Shown here in pieces: positions 54,265 to 63,073 of a DNA stretch of 64,000 nt. The translations under genes and the position numbers were made by a program. The stretch's first letter is position 1. Every line of letters starts with the position of its first letter. This DNA is from JACROF01 sp964533055 (GTDB lineage Bacteria > Patescibacteriota > Microgenomatia > Levybacterales > UBA12049), in NCBI GenBank assembly GCA_964533055.1, contig CAZHKZ010000002.1, forward strand, positions 1 through 64,000, read 5' to 3'. The notes below the pieces were generated by a model, which was not told the DNA's origin, did not search any database, and saw nothing but the letters and a program-made list of their open reading frames with translations.

Positions 54265-55197
54265 ATGATCAGTATCGTAGTCCCCGTATATAATGAGGAG
54301 GAGAGTCTCCAGGCATTTTATGATGAGTTGATCCTTCGTATCCCATCGTTTACCAAATCATATGAGGTTATTTTTGTAGATGATGGATCAACTGATGACT
54401 CCTTGAATATTCTTAAGAAATTAGCTCAAAAAGATAAGAATGTTAAGATATTTTCTCTCAGAAAAAATAGTGGCAAGGCAGAGGCTCTGACATTAGGCTT
54501 TCAGATGGCTAAGGGAAATGCAATTGTTACTCTAGATGCAGATCTTCAAGATCAACCAAAAGAAATTCAGAAGCTTCTTTCACTGCAAAAAAATGGCGTG
54601 GATGTTGTCTGTGGCTGGAGAAAAGATCGTAAAGATAAATCCAAGATGAAGGTGATCTCGAAGATCTTTAACCTTTTAGTGCGTAAAGTCTTTGACATAA
54701 ATATTCATGATTATAATTGCGGAATGAAACTCTATACCTCTGAGGCAGCAAAAAGCCTGAGGTTGTATGGTGGGATGCATAGATTTATCCCAATCCTTGT
54801 GAGTGAGCAAGGCTTTAGTGTTGATGAAATGCCAATAGAGCATGTACAACGTATGTTTGGCAAATCTAAATACGGCTTTTCAAAGATCTTCAAAGATGTT
54901 CCCGATATGTTCACTATGATATTTCTGATGAAGTATCGCAAGCAGCCACTCCATTTCTTTGGCGCTATTGGTGGCGCAGTTTTTTCAGGTGGATTCGTTA
55001 TTTTGTCTTATCTCACGCTCATTAAGCTCTTTTCAGGACAGTCTATCGGCGGGAGACCCCTTCTCTTTCTAGGAGTACTTCTTGTTGTAGTAGGTATACA
55101 AATCTTCTTTACTGGATTTCTAGCAGAGTTGATTATAAATATTTCGCAGAGAAATAGGCCAATATTGCCTCTTCGTTATAGTACTGATTCTCAATGA
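54265..55197 (+). CDS. GT2 glycosyltransferase, GtrB-like polyprenyl-phosphate glucosyltransferase
   Basis: Protein of 310 residues. VVPVYNEEESL, VDDGSTDDS at about 38-46, TLDADLQDQPKEI at about 90-102 and YNCGMKLY at about 151-158 are followed by two membrane helices at about 232-290, the arrangement of GtrB/DPM-type enzymes that charge undecaprenyl phosphate with glucose or a similar sugar. The start is fixed by a promoter 6 nt upstream. Codon use returns to the CTT-rich style of the left part, so the gene marks the end of the AT-rich segment. Confidence 0.92.
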   Translation: MISIVVPVYNEEESLQAFYDELILRIPSFTKSYEVIFVDDGSTDDSLNILKKLAQKDKNVKIFSLRKNSGKAEALTLGFQMAKGNAIVTLDADLQDQPKEIQKLLSLQKNGVDVVCGWRKDRKDKSKMKVISKIFNLLVRKVFDINIHDYNCGMKLYTSEAAKSLRLYGGMHRFIPILVSEQGFSVDEMPIEHVQRMFGKSKYGFSKIFKDVPDMFTMIFLMKYRKQPLHFFGAIGGAVFSGGFVILSYLTLIKLFSGQSIGGRPLLFLGVLLVVVGIQIFFTGFLAELIINISQRNRPILPLRYSTDSQ

Positions 55198-55409
55198 AGC
55201 TTCAAGATATATTATTTCTCTTTATTGCTCTTCTCTTGCTACTTAGGGGAAGTTCGAAATTAGCAGGTTTATTTTCAATTGTCTGTATTGCGATATCAGG
55301 TATATTGTTTTATTTCTCTATATTCTTTACAGCGCAAAGACTCACGATGTATGCCTGTGTTTTTGCCCTAATGTCTGTCATACTATTTATTATTAAGTTA
55401 AAAAAATAA
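55194..55409 (+). CDS. Small hydrophobic membrane protein
   Basis: Protein of 71 residues with two to three hydrophobic helices and almost no loops. It overlaps the GtrB-like gene by 4 nt (ATGA) and precedes the next by 1 nt, so it is embedded in the operon and likely real. Small GtrA-like or EamA-like helpers often accompany GtrB proteins, but this one is too short and plain for a family call. Confidence 0.6.
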   Translation: MKLQDILFLFIALLLLLRGSSKLAGLFSIVCIAISGILFYFSIFFTAQRLTMYACVFALMSVILFIIKLKK

Positions 55410-55410
55410 T

Positions 55411-55938
55411 ATGACAATTGGTATAGATGTTTCACAGTTAGCATATCGGAATACTGGTGTTGCTAATTATCTCAAAAGCCTCCTGAACGCGCTGGTAAAT
55501 GAGGACAATGATGTAAGGTACATCTTTTTTTTCTCAAGTCTACGTGGACAACTCGACGTATCAGATCTACCAAAAGGCCCGAACATTACTCTTAAGAAGT
55601 TTCCTTTCCCACCTGCGCTTCTTGCCCTTATTTGGAATAGGCTCCATATCCTGCCAATAGATTTGTTTATTGGTAAAGTCGATCTATTCTTGACATCAGA
55701 CTGGACAGAGCCACCACTGAGAAACGGAAAAAAAGCGACAATACTTTATGACCTCATTGTCTATAAGAATCCAAATGAATCAGCAGATCTTATTGTTCAA
55801 AATCAGAAAAGAAAGCTACAATGGGTTAAGAAAGAGTCAGATCTAGTTTTTTGCATATCAGAGGCTACTAAGAATGACGCTCAAGAAGTACTGGGGATAC
55901 ATCCGGATAAAATGCATGTAATTTATCCAGGAATATAA
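55411..55938 (+). CDS. GT4 glycosyltransferase, N-terminal domain only
   Basis: Protein of 175 residues that is just the N-terminal Rossmann domain of a GT4 enzyme. IGIDVSQLAYRNTGVANYL, LTSDWTEPPL and ISEATKNDAQEVLGIHPDKM match the first half of the next gene and of the 33756 product. It stops with TAA right after HVIYPGI, the hinge where the full enzyme continues as HVVYPGIKET. The donor-binding C-terminal domain with EX7E is absent, so it cannot be a complete enzyme. It is either a remnant of a partial duplication or a stand-alone acceptor domain. Confidence 0.75.
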   Translation: MTIGIDVSQLAYRNTGVANYLKSLLNALVNEDNDVRYIFFFSSLRGQLDVSDLPKGPNITLKKFPFPPALLALIWNRLHILPIDLFIGKVDLFLTSDWTEPPLRNGKKATILYDLIVYKNPNESADLIVQNQKRKLQWVKKESDLVFCISEATKNDAQEVLGIHPDKMHVIYPGI

Positions 55939-55942
55939 AAGT

Positions 55943-57061
55943 ATGATAATTGGAATTGATGTAAATGAAGCAAATGTCGATCGAAAGGTTGGGATAAGTG
56001 AATATGTGTTCCAGCTTATGCGCCAGTTTAGCCATCTTGCATCAAAAGATATTGATTGGCAAGTCTATTTGAAGAATAACCCCTCAAAGGACTTCCCTGA
56101 GATGTCTGAGAAATGGGAATACAAAGTATTTGGTCCTAAAAAATTCTGGACCCAATTTGCCCTTCCCCTAAAACTAGCTTTGACGAATAAAAAGCCAGAT
56201 GTTTTTTTCTCACCAGGTCATTACTCTCCTCGATTCTCGCGAATTCCCAGAGTGATTTCTATCATGGATCTTGCTTTCCATCATTTTCCAGAGTATTTCA
56301 CGACAAAGGATCTTGCCCAGCTTAAGTCGTGGACGAAATATTCCATACTTAAGGCAGATGCGATCATTACAATTAGCCAAGCAACTAAAGATGATATACT
56401 CAAGTTGTACGGTGTCAAAAGTGAAAAGGTTCACGTCGTTTATCCTGGAATTAAAGAAACTATGTCACTTGAGCCGCATATCTATCCTATGAAAGAATTA
56501 GAAAATAAATTTGGGATAACAAAGAAGTATTTACTCTTTGTTGGTACTCTCCAGCCTCGTAAAAATATTAGACGCCTCATTGAAGCATTCTCAAAAGTTC
56601 ATATAATCGATTCTGATTTGCAACTCGTTATTGTTGGAAGAAAAGGGTGGAAGTATGAAGAGATCCTTTCTGCTCCTGAGGAGTTTGGCGTGAAGGACTC
56701 TGTTGCGTTTCTAGATTTCGTCAAAGATGAAGATCTCCAGATGCTTTATAAAGGAGCTCAGTGCTTTGTATGGCCTAGTCTATATGAGGGTTTTGGACTG
56801 CCAGTGCTTGAAGCAATGCAGTATGGATGTCCAGTTATCACGAGCAATATTTCAAGTCTTCCAGAAGCGGGTGGAGATGCTGCTATCTATGTTGATCCTG
56901 AGAATGTCGATGATATTTCAGAGAAAATTAAGAAAGTCTTGGAGGATAAAGAGCTGCGAGAAAGTATGATTAAAAAAGGGTATCAGCAAGTGAAAAAATT
57001 TAGTTGGGAAAAGGCTGCCAAAGAGACACTTGAGATTATTAAGGAAGTTGTAAAAAAATGA
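55943..57061 (+). CDS. GT4 glycosyltransferase, mannosyltransferase-like
   Basis: Complete GT-B enzyme of 372 residues. IGIDVNEANVDRKVGISEY opens the acceptor domain, IMDLAFHHFPEYF lies at about 108-120, VYPGIKE marks the hinge near 167-173, LFVGTLQPRKNI starts the donor domain near 197-208 and EGFGLPVLEAMQYGCPV carries the EX7E residues near 283-299. Length is normal for this mannosyltransferase-like group. It follows the truncated paralogue by 4 nt and overlaps the acyltransferase gene by 4 nt. Confidence 0.92.
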   Translation: MIIGIDVNEANVDRKVGISEYVFQLMRQFSHLASKDIDWQVYLKNNPSKDFPEMSEKWEYKVFGPKKFWTQFALPLKLALTNKKPDVFFSPGHYSPRFSRIPRVISIMDLAFHHFPEYFTTKDLAQLKSWTKYSILKADAIITISQATKDDILKLYGVKSEKVHVVYPGIKETMSLEPHIYPMKELENKFGITKKYLLFVGTLQPRKNIRRLIEAFSKVHIIDSDLQLVIVGRKGWKYEEILSAPEEFGVKDSVAFLDFVKDEDLQMLYKGAQCFVWPSLYEGFGLPVLEAMQYGCPVITSNISSLPEAGGDAAIYVDPENVDDISEKIKKVLEDKELRESMIKKGYQQVKKFSWEKAAKETLEIIKEVVKK

Positions 57062-57663
57062 AAGATAAATCAGGAGCACAATTATCACCTAGTAAAGTGG
57101 TAGCTAAAGGAGCATTTAGAATCTCGACAATTGTTCTTGAGTTAGTGAATTATGTTCTCCATACAGTCTGCAATTTCCCATCGCATCACCTGCGTAGAGC
57201 TTTTTTGCGAATGGCTGGAATGAAAATTGGCAGAGGGTCGTCAATCCATATTGGGCCGAGGTTTTATGATGTCTCAAAGATAATTATTGGAAAGGACAGT
57301 ATTGTTGGTGAATATGCAGTGCTCGATGGACGAGCCCCGTTGAAAATTGGTGATCATGTAGATATCGCATCAGAAGTTATGATCTATAACTCACAGCATG
57401 ACATGGGTGCACAGAATTTTGCCGGAGTTGAAGATGTAGTGCTTGCACCAGTCGTGATTGAGGATTATGTGTTTATTGGGCCAAGGGCAATTATTCTTCC
57501 TGGCGTCACAATTGGGAAAGGAGCCATCGTGGGTGCTGGGGCAGTAGTTACAAAGGATGTTGATCCATTTGCGATTGTGGGTGGGGTGCCTGCAAAGGTT
57601 ATTGGGGAGCGATCATTGAAGGATCCTGCCTACAAGCTTGGGAGAGCAGCATGGTTTCGATAG
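57058..57663 (+). CDS. Hexapeptide-repeat (LbH) O-acyltransferase
   Basis: Protein of 201 residues. A short N-terminal helical part is followed by left-handed beta-helix repeats such as LKIGDHVDIAS, VVIEDYVFIGPRAII and VTIGKGAIVGAGAVVTKDV, ending with IVGGVPAKVIG. NSQHDMG holds the catalytic His typical of maltose/galactoside O-acetyltransferases. It likely acetylates a sugar of the surface glycan. It overlaps the next GT2 by 13 nt. Confidence 0.92.
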   Translation: MKDKSGAQLSPSKVVAKGAFRISTIVLELVNYVLHTVCNFPSHHLRRAFLRMAGMKIGRGSSIHIGPRFYDVSKIIIGKDSIVGEYAVLDGRAPLKIGDHVDIASEVMIYNSQHDMGAQNFAGVEDVVLAPVVIEDYVFIGPRAIILPGVTIGKGAIVGAGAVVTKDVDPFAIVGGVPAKVIGERSLKDPAYKLGRAAWFR

Positions 57664-58499
57664 TCATACTCTCATACAATACCTCAGAGCTCTTGAAGAA
57701 ATGTCTTGAGTCGATCTACCTTCATCTTCAGGGTAAATTCGAGGTCATAGTCGTTGATAACGCATCCAAAGATGAAAGTGTCAAAATGGTCAAAGATACT
57801 TTCAAGAAAGTTCGCCTTATTGAGAATCCTCATAATTCGGGATTTGCCGGCGGGTGCAACTTGGGAGCTGCGAGTGCAAAGGGTGAGCATATCCTATTCC
57901 TTAACTCTGATGCTGAGGTAAAGGATAATCCACTTCCAATTCTTCTTCAGACATTTAATGATCACGATAATGTTGCAGTAGTGGGTGGAATTTTGGAGAA
58001 CTATAATGGCTCTCTTCAGCGATCGTTTGGCGATTTTTATACAATTCCCAATATTATCACCTTACTTTTTGTTGGTGAAAATGGAGAGCTCAAAAAATAC
58101 ACAGATGAAAAAGAAATGGAGACTGACTGGGTGAGTGGGGGATTTATGATGACTGATTCGGCGCATTTTAGGTCTGTTAAGGGCTTTAATGAGTCATACT
58201 TTATGTACATCGAAGATATGGATCTTTGTTATAGATTGCGAAAGAAGGGGCTGAAGGTATTTGTGAATCCAGATGCGCGTATTAAGCATCTAGGACAGGG
58301 TAGCTCGAACAAAGCATTTGCAATTATTCACATCTATATGGGGCTGCAGATTTTTTATCAACAGCAAAGAGGTATACTGGAATACTACACCGTCAAGCTG
58401 TTATTATTAGTGAAGGCAGTACTAGCACTGATAGTAGGTCTCCTAACCTTGAGGAAAAATCTTATCTCGACATATTACAAAGCACTAAAAACTTTATGA
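57651..58499 (+). CDS. GT2 glycosyltransferase, rhamnosyltransferase-like (IV)
   Basis: Protein of 282 residues. VSIVILSYNTSELLKKCL, VDNASKDES at about 36-44, NSGFAGGCNLGA at about 64-75, LNSDAEVKDN at about 87-96, DWVSGGFMM and FMYIEDMDLCYRLRKKG form the standard set of this group. A hydrophobic C-terminus (about 250-275) suggests membrane association. It overlaps the upstream acyltransferase by 13 nt and the next gene by 4 nt. Confidence 0.92.
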   Translation: MVSIVILSYNTSELLKKCLESIYLHLQGKFEVIVVDNASKDESVKMVKDTFKKVRLIENPHNSGFAGGCNLGAASAKGEHILFLNSDAEVKDNPLPILLQTFNDHDNVAVVGGILENYNGSLQRSFGDFYTIPNIITLLFVGENGELKKYTDEKEMETDWVSGGFMMTDSAHFRSVKGFNESYFMYIEDMDLCYRLRKKGLKVFVNPDARIKHLGQGSSNKAFAIIHIYMGLQIFYQQQRGILEYYTVKLLLLVKAVLALIVGLLTLRKNLISTYYKALKTL

Positions 58500-61400
58500 A
58501 AATATTAAAATTTGCAAAGAATAATGTTTTTCTGTTACTCACTCTTTTTCTTTTGGCATTTATACCTCTCTACCCAAAGCTTCCATTAGTTGATATCACT
58601 AATACATGGGTGTATATTCGTATTGAGGATGTGCTAGTTGCGCTTACTTGGATCACCTTTTTTATTCTATTTTGGCGTAAAAAGGCTACTCTCAAGACTC
58701 CGTTAACGTATCCAATTCTTATATTCTGGGCAGTTGGAGCGCTTGCAACAATTCATGGTGTTATCTTTCTCTTCCCGAAGATCTCAGGACTTTTCCCACA
58801 CTTGGCTCTCCTTAATTTCCTGCGAAGAGTTGAGTACCTTTCGGTCTTTTTTCTTGCTTTTAATGCAATGAGAAATAAAAAGTTTGTGACACCACTTATC
58901 TTCACCCTGGCTATTACGATGATTGGGGTCTTTATTTATGGTGTTGGGCAGAAATTCTTGGCCTTTCCAGCATTCTTGACCATGAACGAAGAGTTCGCAA
59001 AGGGAATTCCGCTGCGACTATCTCAAGCAGCACGTATTCCATCTACCTTTGGTGGTCATTATGATCTTGCTGCTTACCTTACACTCCTTATTCCAATTAT
59101 GGGTGCTATGGTTTTTGGCTTTAAGAGTTGGTATGCAAAGATATTTTTTCTATTAACTTCAGTGAGCGGTCTTATCTTGCTCCTCATGACTGCTTCTCGC
59201 GTCTCCTATGGCGTATATCTTGTCTCAATTGTCTTCCTCCTTGTGCTTCAAAAGGGAAAAAAATTCATTATCCCAGTTGTAATATTAAGTCTTTTATTAA
59301 TGAGATCATTTGATGGCATTTCTCAGAGATTTGCAAGTACATTTCAGCAGGTTGACCTCGCAGTTGATTCAAGAACTGGCAAAGCAATAGGTGTTATCTC
59401 ACAAGGCGGTCAAGATACGGGTAAGATCGTGATTGAAGATAAAGAATCAACTGGTGAAAGTCTTCCACAGGGCTCAAAATACATCAATTTCCCAAGCACA
59501 TCAGGTAAACAGTTTGAATCAGAGATCCTCTTTAAAAAATTAGGGAGCAATGGTCAGGAAGGAATGATTATTAGTAAGACAGGGACTATCATCGTGAAGA
59601 AGGCATTTGCTTATGACGTTTCATTTACGACTCGCTTCCAGGGTGAATGGCCACGAGCAATTGAAGCACTTCAGCGCAATCTACTACTGGGAAGTGGTTA
59701 TTCATCCATCAATCTAGCAACTGACAATAATTATCTGCGCATGCTCGGTGAGACAGGGATACTTGGATTTGGTGCTTTTATCATGATCTTTGTTATCGCG
59801 ACTATTTATGCATGGCGAGTTCTCCCATCCATAACTGATCGAAAGACAAGAAGTCTTGTTTATGGGGTGATGGCTGGCGTATTGGCGCTCTCTCTGAATG
59901 CTGTTCTAATTGATGTATTTGAGGCATCGAAAGTTGCTTTTGTTCTCTGGCTGATAATGGGTTCGACTCTGGGACTTGTCCATCTGTATCAAGAAAAAGC
60001 TGTAAATTATGGTAAAGAGCTGCTTCGCATCATTACATCAATTCCAGTTCTGGTCGCAGGAATTGCAATCTCAGGATCAATTATATTTTGGTCAATGATC
60101 TCGAATTATTTTGTTGGAGACGACTTTACTTGGCTTCGTTGGGCAGCAGATTGCTCATCTCTTGTTTCACAAGGTGGGCCAAAAGTTTGTGGTTCATTAA
60201 TTGAGACTATTTTGAGCTTTTTTACTCATTCTCAGGGATTTTTCTATCGACCTGGAACGAAGACATTTTTCTATCTGATGTACCCATTGTTTGAATTATT
60301 CCCAACACCATATCATGTTGTCTCCCTAATGCTTCATCTTATAAGCACATCTTTACTTTTTTTCATCTTTAAAAAGATTTTAGGCAGTAAATTATGGGCA
60401 TTTGCTGGAGCACTTCTATTTATGGTCCTAAGTGTTCACGCAGAGTCAATTTACTGGGTCTCAGTTACGGGGCATATGATAACAGCCGTACTTATCTTAC
60501 TTGCACTGCTTGCATATATGTATTGGATGGAGACGAAGAATCATCTCCTCTTTATACTGGCATGGATAAGCGTGCTTGTCTCTACCTTCTTTCATGAATA
60601 TGGAGCGATGGGCTCATTAATTCTTATCGCCTACGATATATTTAATTCACAAAAAATTACTTTTAAGAATGTTTTAAAGAGGTGGCATTACCTTGTGCTT
60701 CTGGCTCCGATTGTCATCTACGCAGTCCTTCGGACTAATGCATCTAGCTTCGTAACAGGGGGAGATTATTCGTATAGCTTGACAAATCTTCCATTTAATT
60801 TTGCCGGTAATTTAGCAGGTTATTTCTTTGCGACGATTATTGGACCGGTCTTCAATCCTATTTATACAGCTGTGAGAATGTACGCAAATTCACATATTCC
60901 AGTAGCAGTATTAGCGATGGTAGCTATCCTAATCGGGGCTATATCACTCTTTTTAAGGGCAAAGAATGTGAGGGAGCATCTTTTTGATAAGCAGATCTTA
61001 TTTGCACTTACATTCTTTGTTGTAGGACTAATTCCATTCTTAGGTTTGGGCAATCTTTCTGATAGATATGTTTATCTTGCCTCGGTAGGCCTAGTACTTG
61101 CTGTGATTATTATTCTTAAAAAGACGCTTAATATGAAAAGTAGAAATGTAGTTGTTGGTGCAGTCGTATTAGGTATTATCTACGGCTTTACCCAGATCTT
61201 TCAGCTTTTTTCAATTAATTCTGATTGGAGACAGGCAGGGAGAACATCAAATAACGCGCTCGTCGCATTATCATATGCGTATGCTAATACCGGCGCTCTT
61301 TCCTCAAAGCCAATATTCTATTTTGTAAATGTCCCGATTAAGTATGGCGATGCTTGGGTGTTCCCCGTTGGGCTTCAGGATGCGCTGTGGTTTTCTTTTC

Positions 61401-61609
61401 AAAATACGCCATTGGTGATTGTGCAAACTCAAGATGAAGCATCAGCTATGGAGCATGCCAAAAATGATACAGAGAATGTTCATGTGTTTAAATTTGAGAG
61501 TAATGGTGATTTGCTAGAGTTGAAAATCCCTGTAATTCCGGCTCCAATTAAATCGGGGCTAACTCCTACTCCAAAAACATCGGTAAAGTCAAAAACATCT
61601 GTTAAGTAG
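58496..61609 (+). CDS. O-antigen ligase/polymerase domain fused to a GT-C domain
   Basis: Protein of 1037 residues built from two membrane enzymes. The first about 500 residues look like an O-antigen ligase (Wzy_C): YIRIEDVLVAL near 41-51, FGGHYDLAAYL near 185, TASRVSYG near 230 and a large extracytoplasmic loop before GSGYSSINLATDNNYLRML near 400. The second half starts with VGDDFTWLRWA near 540, followed by YRPGTKTFFYLMY, LHLISTSLLFF and YWVSVTGHMITA, the TMTC-like GT-C plan also seen at 45723. A soluble tail of about 110 residues ends in a KTSVK tandem repeat. The fusion could couple glycan transfer with further glycosylation (inference). Confidence 0.85.
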   Translation: MKILKFAKNNVFLLLTLFLLAFIPLYPKLPLVDITNTWVYIRIEDVLVALTWITFFILFWRKKATLKTPLTYPILIFWAVGALATIHGVIFLFPKISGLFPHLALLNFLRRVEYLSVFFLAFNAMRNKKFVTPLIFTLAITMIGVFIYGVGQKFLAFPAFLTMNEEFAKGIPLRLSQAARIPSTFGGHYDLAAYLTLLIPIMGAMVFGFKSWYAKIFFLLTSVSGLILLLMTASRVSYGVYLVSIVFLLVLQKGKKFIIPVVILSLLLMRSFDGISQRFASTFQQVDLAVDSRTGKAIGVISQGGQDTGKIVIEDKESTGESLPQGSKYINFPSTSGKQFESEILFKKLGSNGQEGMIISKTGTIIVKKAFAYDVSFTTRFQGEWPRAIEALQRNLLLGSGYSSINLATDNNYLRMLGETGILGFGAFIMIFVIATIYAWRVLPSITDRKTRSLVYGVMAGVLALSLNAVLIDVFEASKVAFVLWLIMGSTLGLVHLYQEKAVNYGKELLRIITSIPVLVAGIAISGSIIFWSMISNYFVGDDFTWLRWAADCSSLVSQGGPKVCGSLIETILSFFTHSQGFFYRPGTKTFFYLMYPLFELFPTPYHVVSLMLHLISTSLLFFIFKKILGSKLWAFAGALLFMVLSVHAESIYWVSVTGHMITAVLILLALLAYMYWMETKNHLLFILAWISVLVSTFFHEYGAMGSLILIAYDIFNSQKITFKNVLKRWHYLVLLAPIVIYAVLRTNASSFVTGGDYSYSLTNLPFNFAGNLAGYFFATIIGPVFNPIYTAVRMYANSHIPVAVLAMVAILIGAISLFLRAKNVREHLFDKQILFALTFFVVGLIPFLGLGNLSDRYVYLASVGLVLAVIIILKKTLNMKSRNVVVGAVVLGIIYGFTQIFQLFSINSDWRQAGRTSNNALVALSYAYANTGALSSKPIFYFVNVPIKYGDAWVFPVGLQDALWFSFQNTPLVIVQTQDEASAMEHAKNDTENVHVFKFESNGDLLELKIPVIPAPIKSGLTPTPKTSVKSKTSVK

Positions 61610-61615
61610 CATCCT

Positions 61616-63073
61616 ATGTTTGGTAAAGATAAATACACATTTCTCCTCCTTGTAATATTGATTGGCTGTATCTGCATTAGACTTTTTAGATTTAATGGTC
61701 CAATTGCTGACTGGCATAGTTGGAGACAGGCTGATACCTCATCTGTCTCTCGAACTTTCATCAATGAAGGATATGATCTTCTCCATCCAAAGTTTCATGA
61801 CATATCTAATGTTGCTTCAAAACTTGATAACCCAAATGGATATAGATTTGTTGAGTTTCCAATTTACAATGTTCTTCAAGCAGGTCTGACTCAATTTATT
61901 GGTATTCTTACTCTTGAGGAATGGGGGAGGATGATTAGCATCATTTCATCCGTATTGAGCACCTATATTCTTTATAAATTAGTTAGTAAATATACCAATA
62001 AAACTGCGGGGCTTTTTACTGCTTATTTCTATGCATTTATTCCCTTTAATGTTTATTATGGACGTACCATTTTGCCGGATCCATCAATGGTTTCGACCTC
62101 ACTACTTGCGATCTACCTTTTTGATCTTTATTTGAAAAATAAGAGAGGTAAGTATCTTTTACTTGCTGGAGTGAGCGCATCGCTCTCGCTTCTTCTTAAG
62201 CCGTATGCGATTTTTTTTCTGGTTCCTCTGCCAGTCATGGCAATTTACACTTATAAGCTCGCGATCTTTAAGCAATGGAAGATCATTCTTGTCGGTATTT
62301 TTACAGTTATACCATTAATTCTCTGGAGGCAGTGGATGGTGCAATTCCCCGAGGGTATTCCAACAAATCAGTGGCTATTGAATGGAAATGGAATACGATT
62401 TAGACCCTCATTTCTCCGTTGGATGCTCTATGAAAGACTAACCAAGCTTATCTTAGGCTATTTCCTAGCCCCTATTCTCTTGCTGGGCGCATATAAGGTT
62501 TTTAAAGAGAAAGCATTTATGCTTTATTCATCAATTGTGCTTGGTGCTGCTCTCTATGTCGTAACGTTTGCGACTGGGAATGTGCAGCATGACTATTATC
62601 AAATACTTATTATGCCAAGCGTTGCATTACTCCTAGGTCTTGGCGCATATCTTCTCAGTCAGAAAATTAGTGCTTGGTTGCCTTTACATTTGCGTAAGCA
62701 TAATCCATATTTCGGAGTCCTTTTTATTCTCCTGATAAGTCTGATGAGTATGGGGCATTCCTGGATGAGCGTTAAGGAGTATTTTAATATCAATAATCGA
62801 GCGATCATAACTGCTGGGGAGGCAGTGGATCGATTAACACCAAAAGATGCTCGTATTATAGCGCTCTACAATGGTGACACTTCATTTCTTTATCAAACAA
62901 AGAGAAAGGGTTGGGCGTCTCAGCAGAGTTCACTCCCGGAGATGATTAAGCTCGGCGCTTCATACTTGGTGATTACGAATCCAAATGGGTCTGATTATAA
63001 TTTTTCTAAAGAATATCAAGCAGTAGTTTCAAATAAGACATTTCTTTTAGTAGATCTAAAAAAGCCATTATGA
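61616..63073 (+). CDS. GT39/ArnT-like membrane glycosyltransferase
   Basis: Protein of 485 residues with about 11 helices. The first loop holds DWHSWRQADTSSVSRTF at about 31-47, a well-known variant of the ArnT/PMT_2 acidic site, followed by RFVEFPIYNVLQ. YGRTILPDPSM and NVQHDYYQILIMP occur in later loops. The soluble tail is short, about 80 residues. It begins 6 nt after the ligase-fusion stop without a visible Shine-Dalgarno sequence and overlaps the final GT4 by 4 nt. It should use a polyprenyl-phosphate sugar outside the membrane. Confidence 0.87.
   Translation: MFGKDKYTFLLLVILIGCICIRLFRFNGPIADWHSWRQADTSSVSRTFINEGYDLLHPKFHDISNVASKLDNPNGYRFVEFPIYNVLQAGLTQFIGILTLEEWGRMISIISSVLSTYILYKLVSKYTNKTAGLFTAYFYAFIPFNVYYGRTILPDPSMVSTSLLAIYLFDLYLKNKRGKYLLLAGVSASLSLLLKPYAIFFLVPLPVMAIYTYKLAIFKQWKIILVGIFTVIPLILWRQWMVQFPEGIPTNQWLLNGNGIRFRPSFLRWMLYERLTKLILGYFLAPILLLGAYKVFKEKAFMLYSSIVLGAALYVVTFATGNVQHDYYQILIMPSVALLLGLGAYLLSQKISAWLPLHLRKHNPYFGVLFILLISLMSMGHSWMSVKEYFNINNRAIITAGEAVDRLTPKDARIIALYNGDTSFLYQTKRKGWASQQSSLPEMIKLGASYLVITNPNGSDYNFSKEYQAVVSNKTFLLVDLKKPL

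Noticed and set aside
61560..61609. Short KTSVK tandem repeat at the end of the ligase fusion as a sequence repeat element
   Set aside because: Only two units within a lysine-threonine rich tail; it is a protein tail feature and not a DNA repeat of note.
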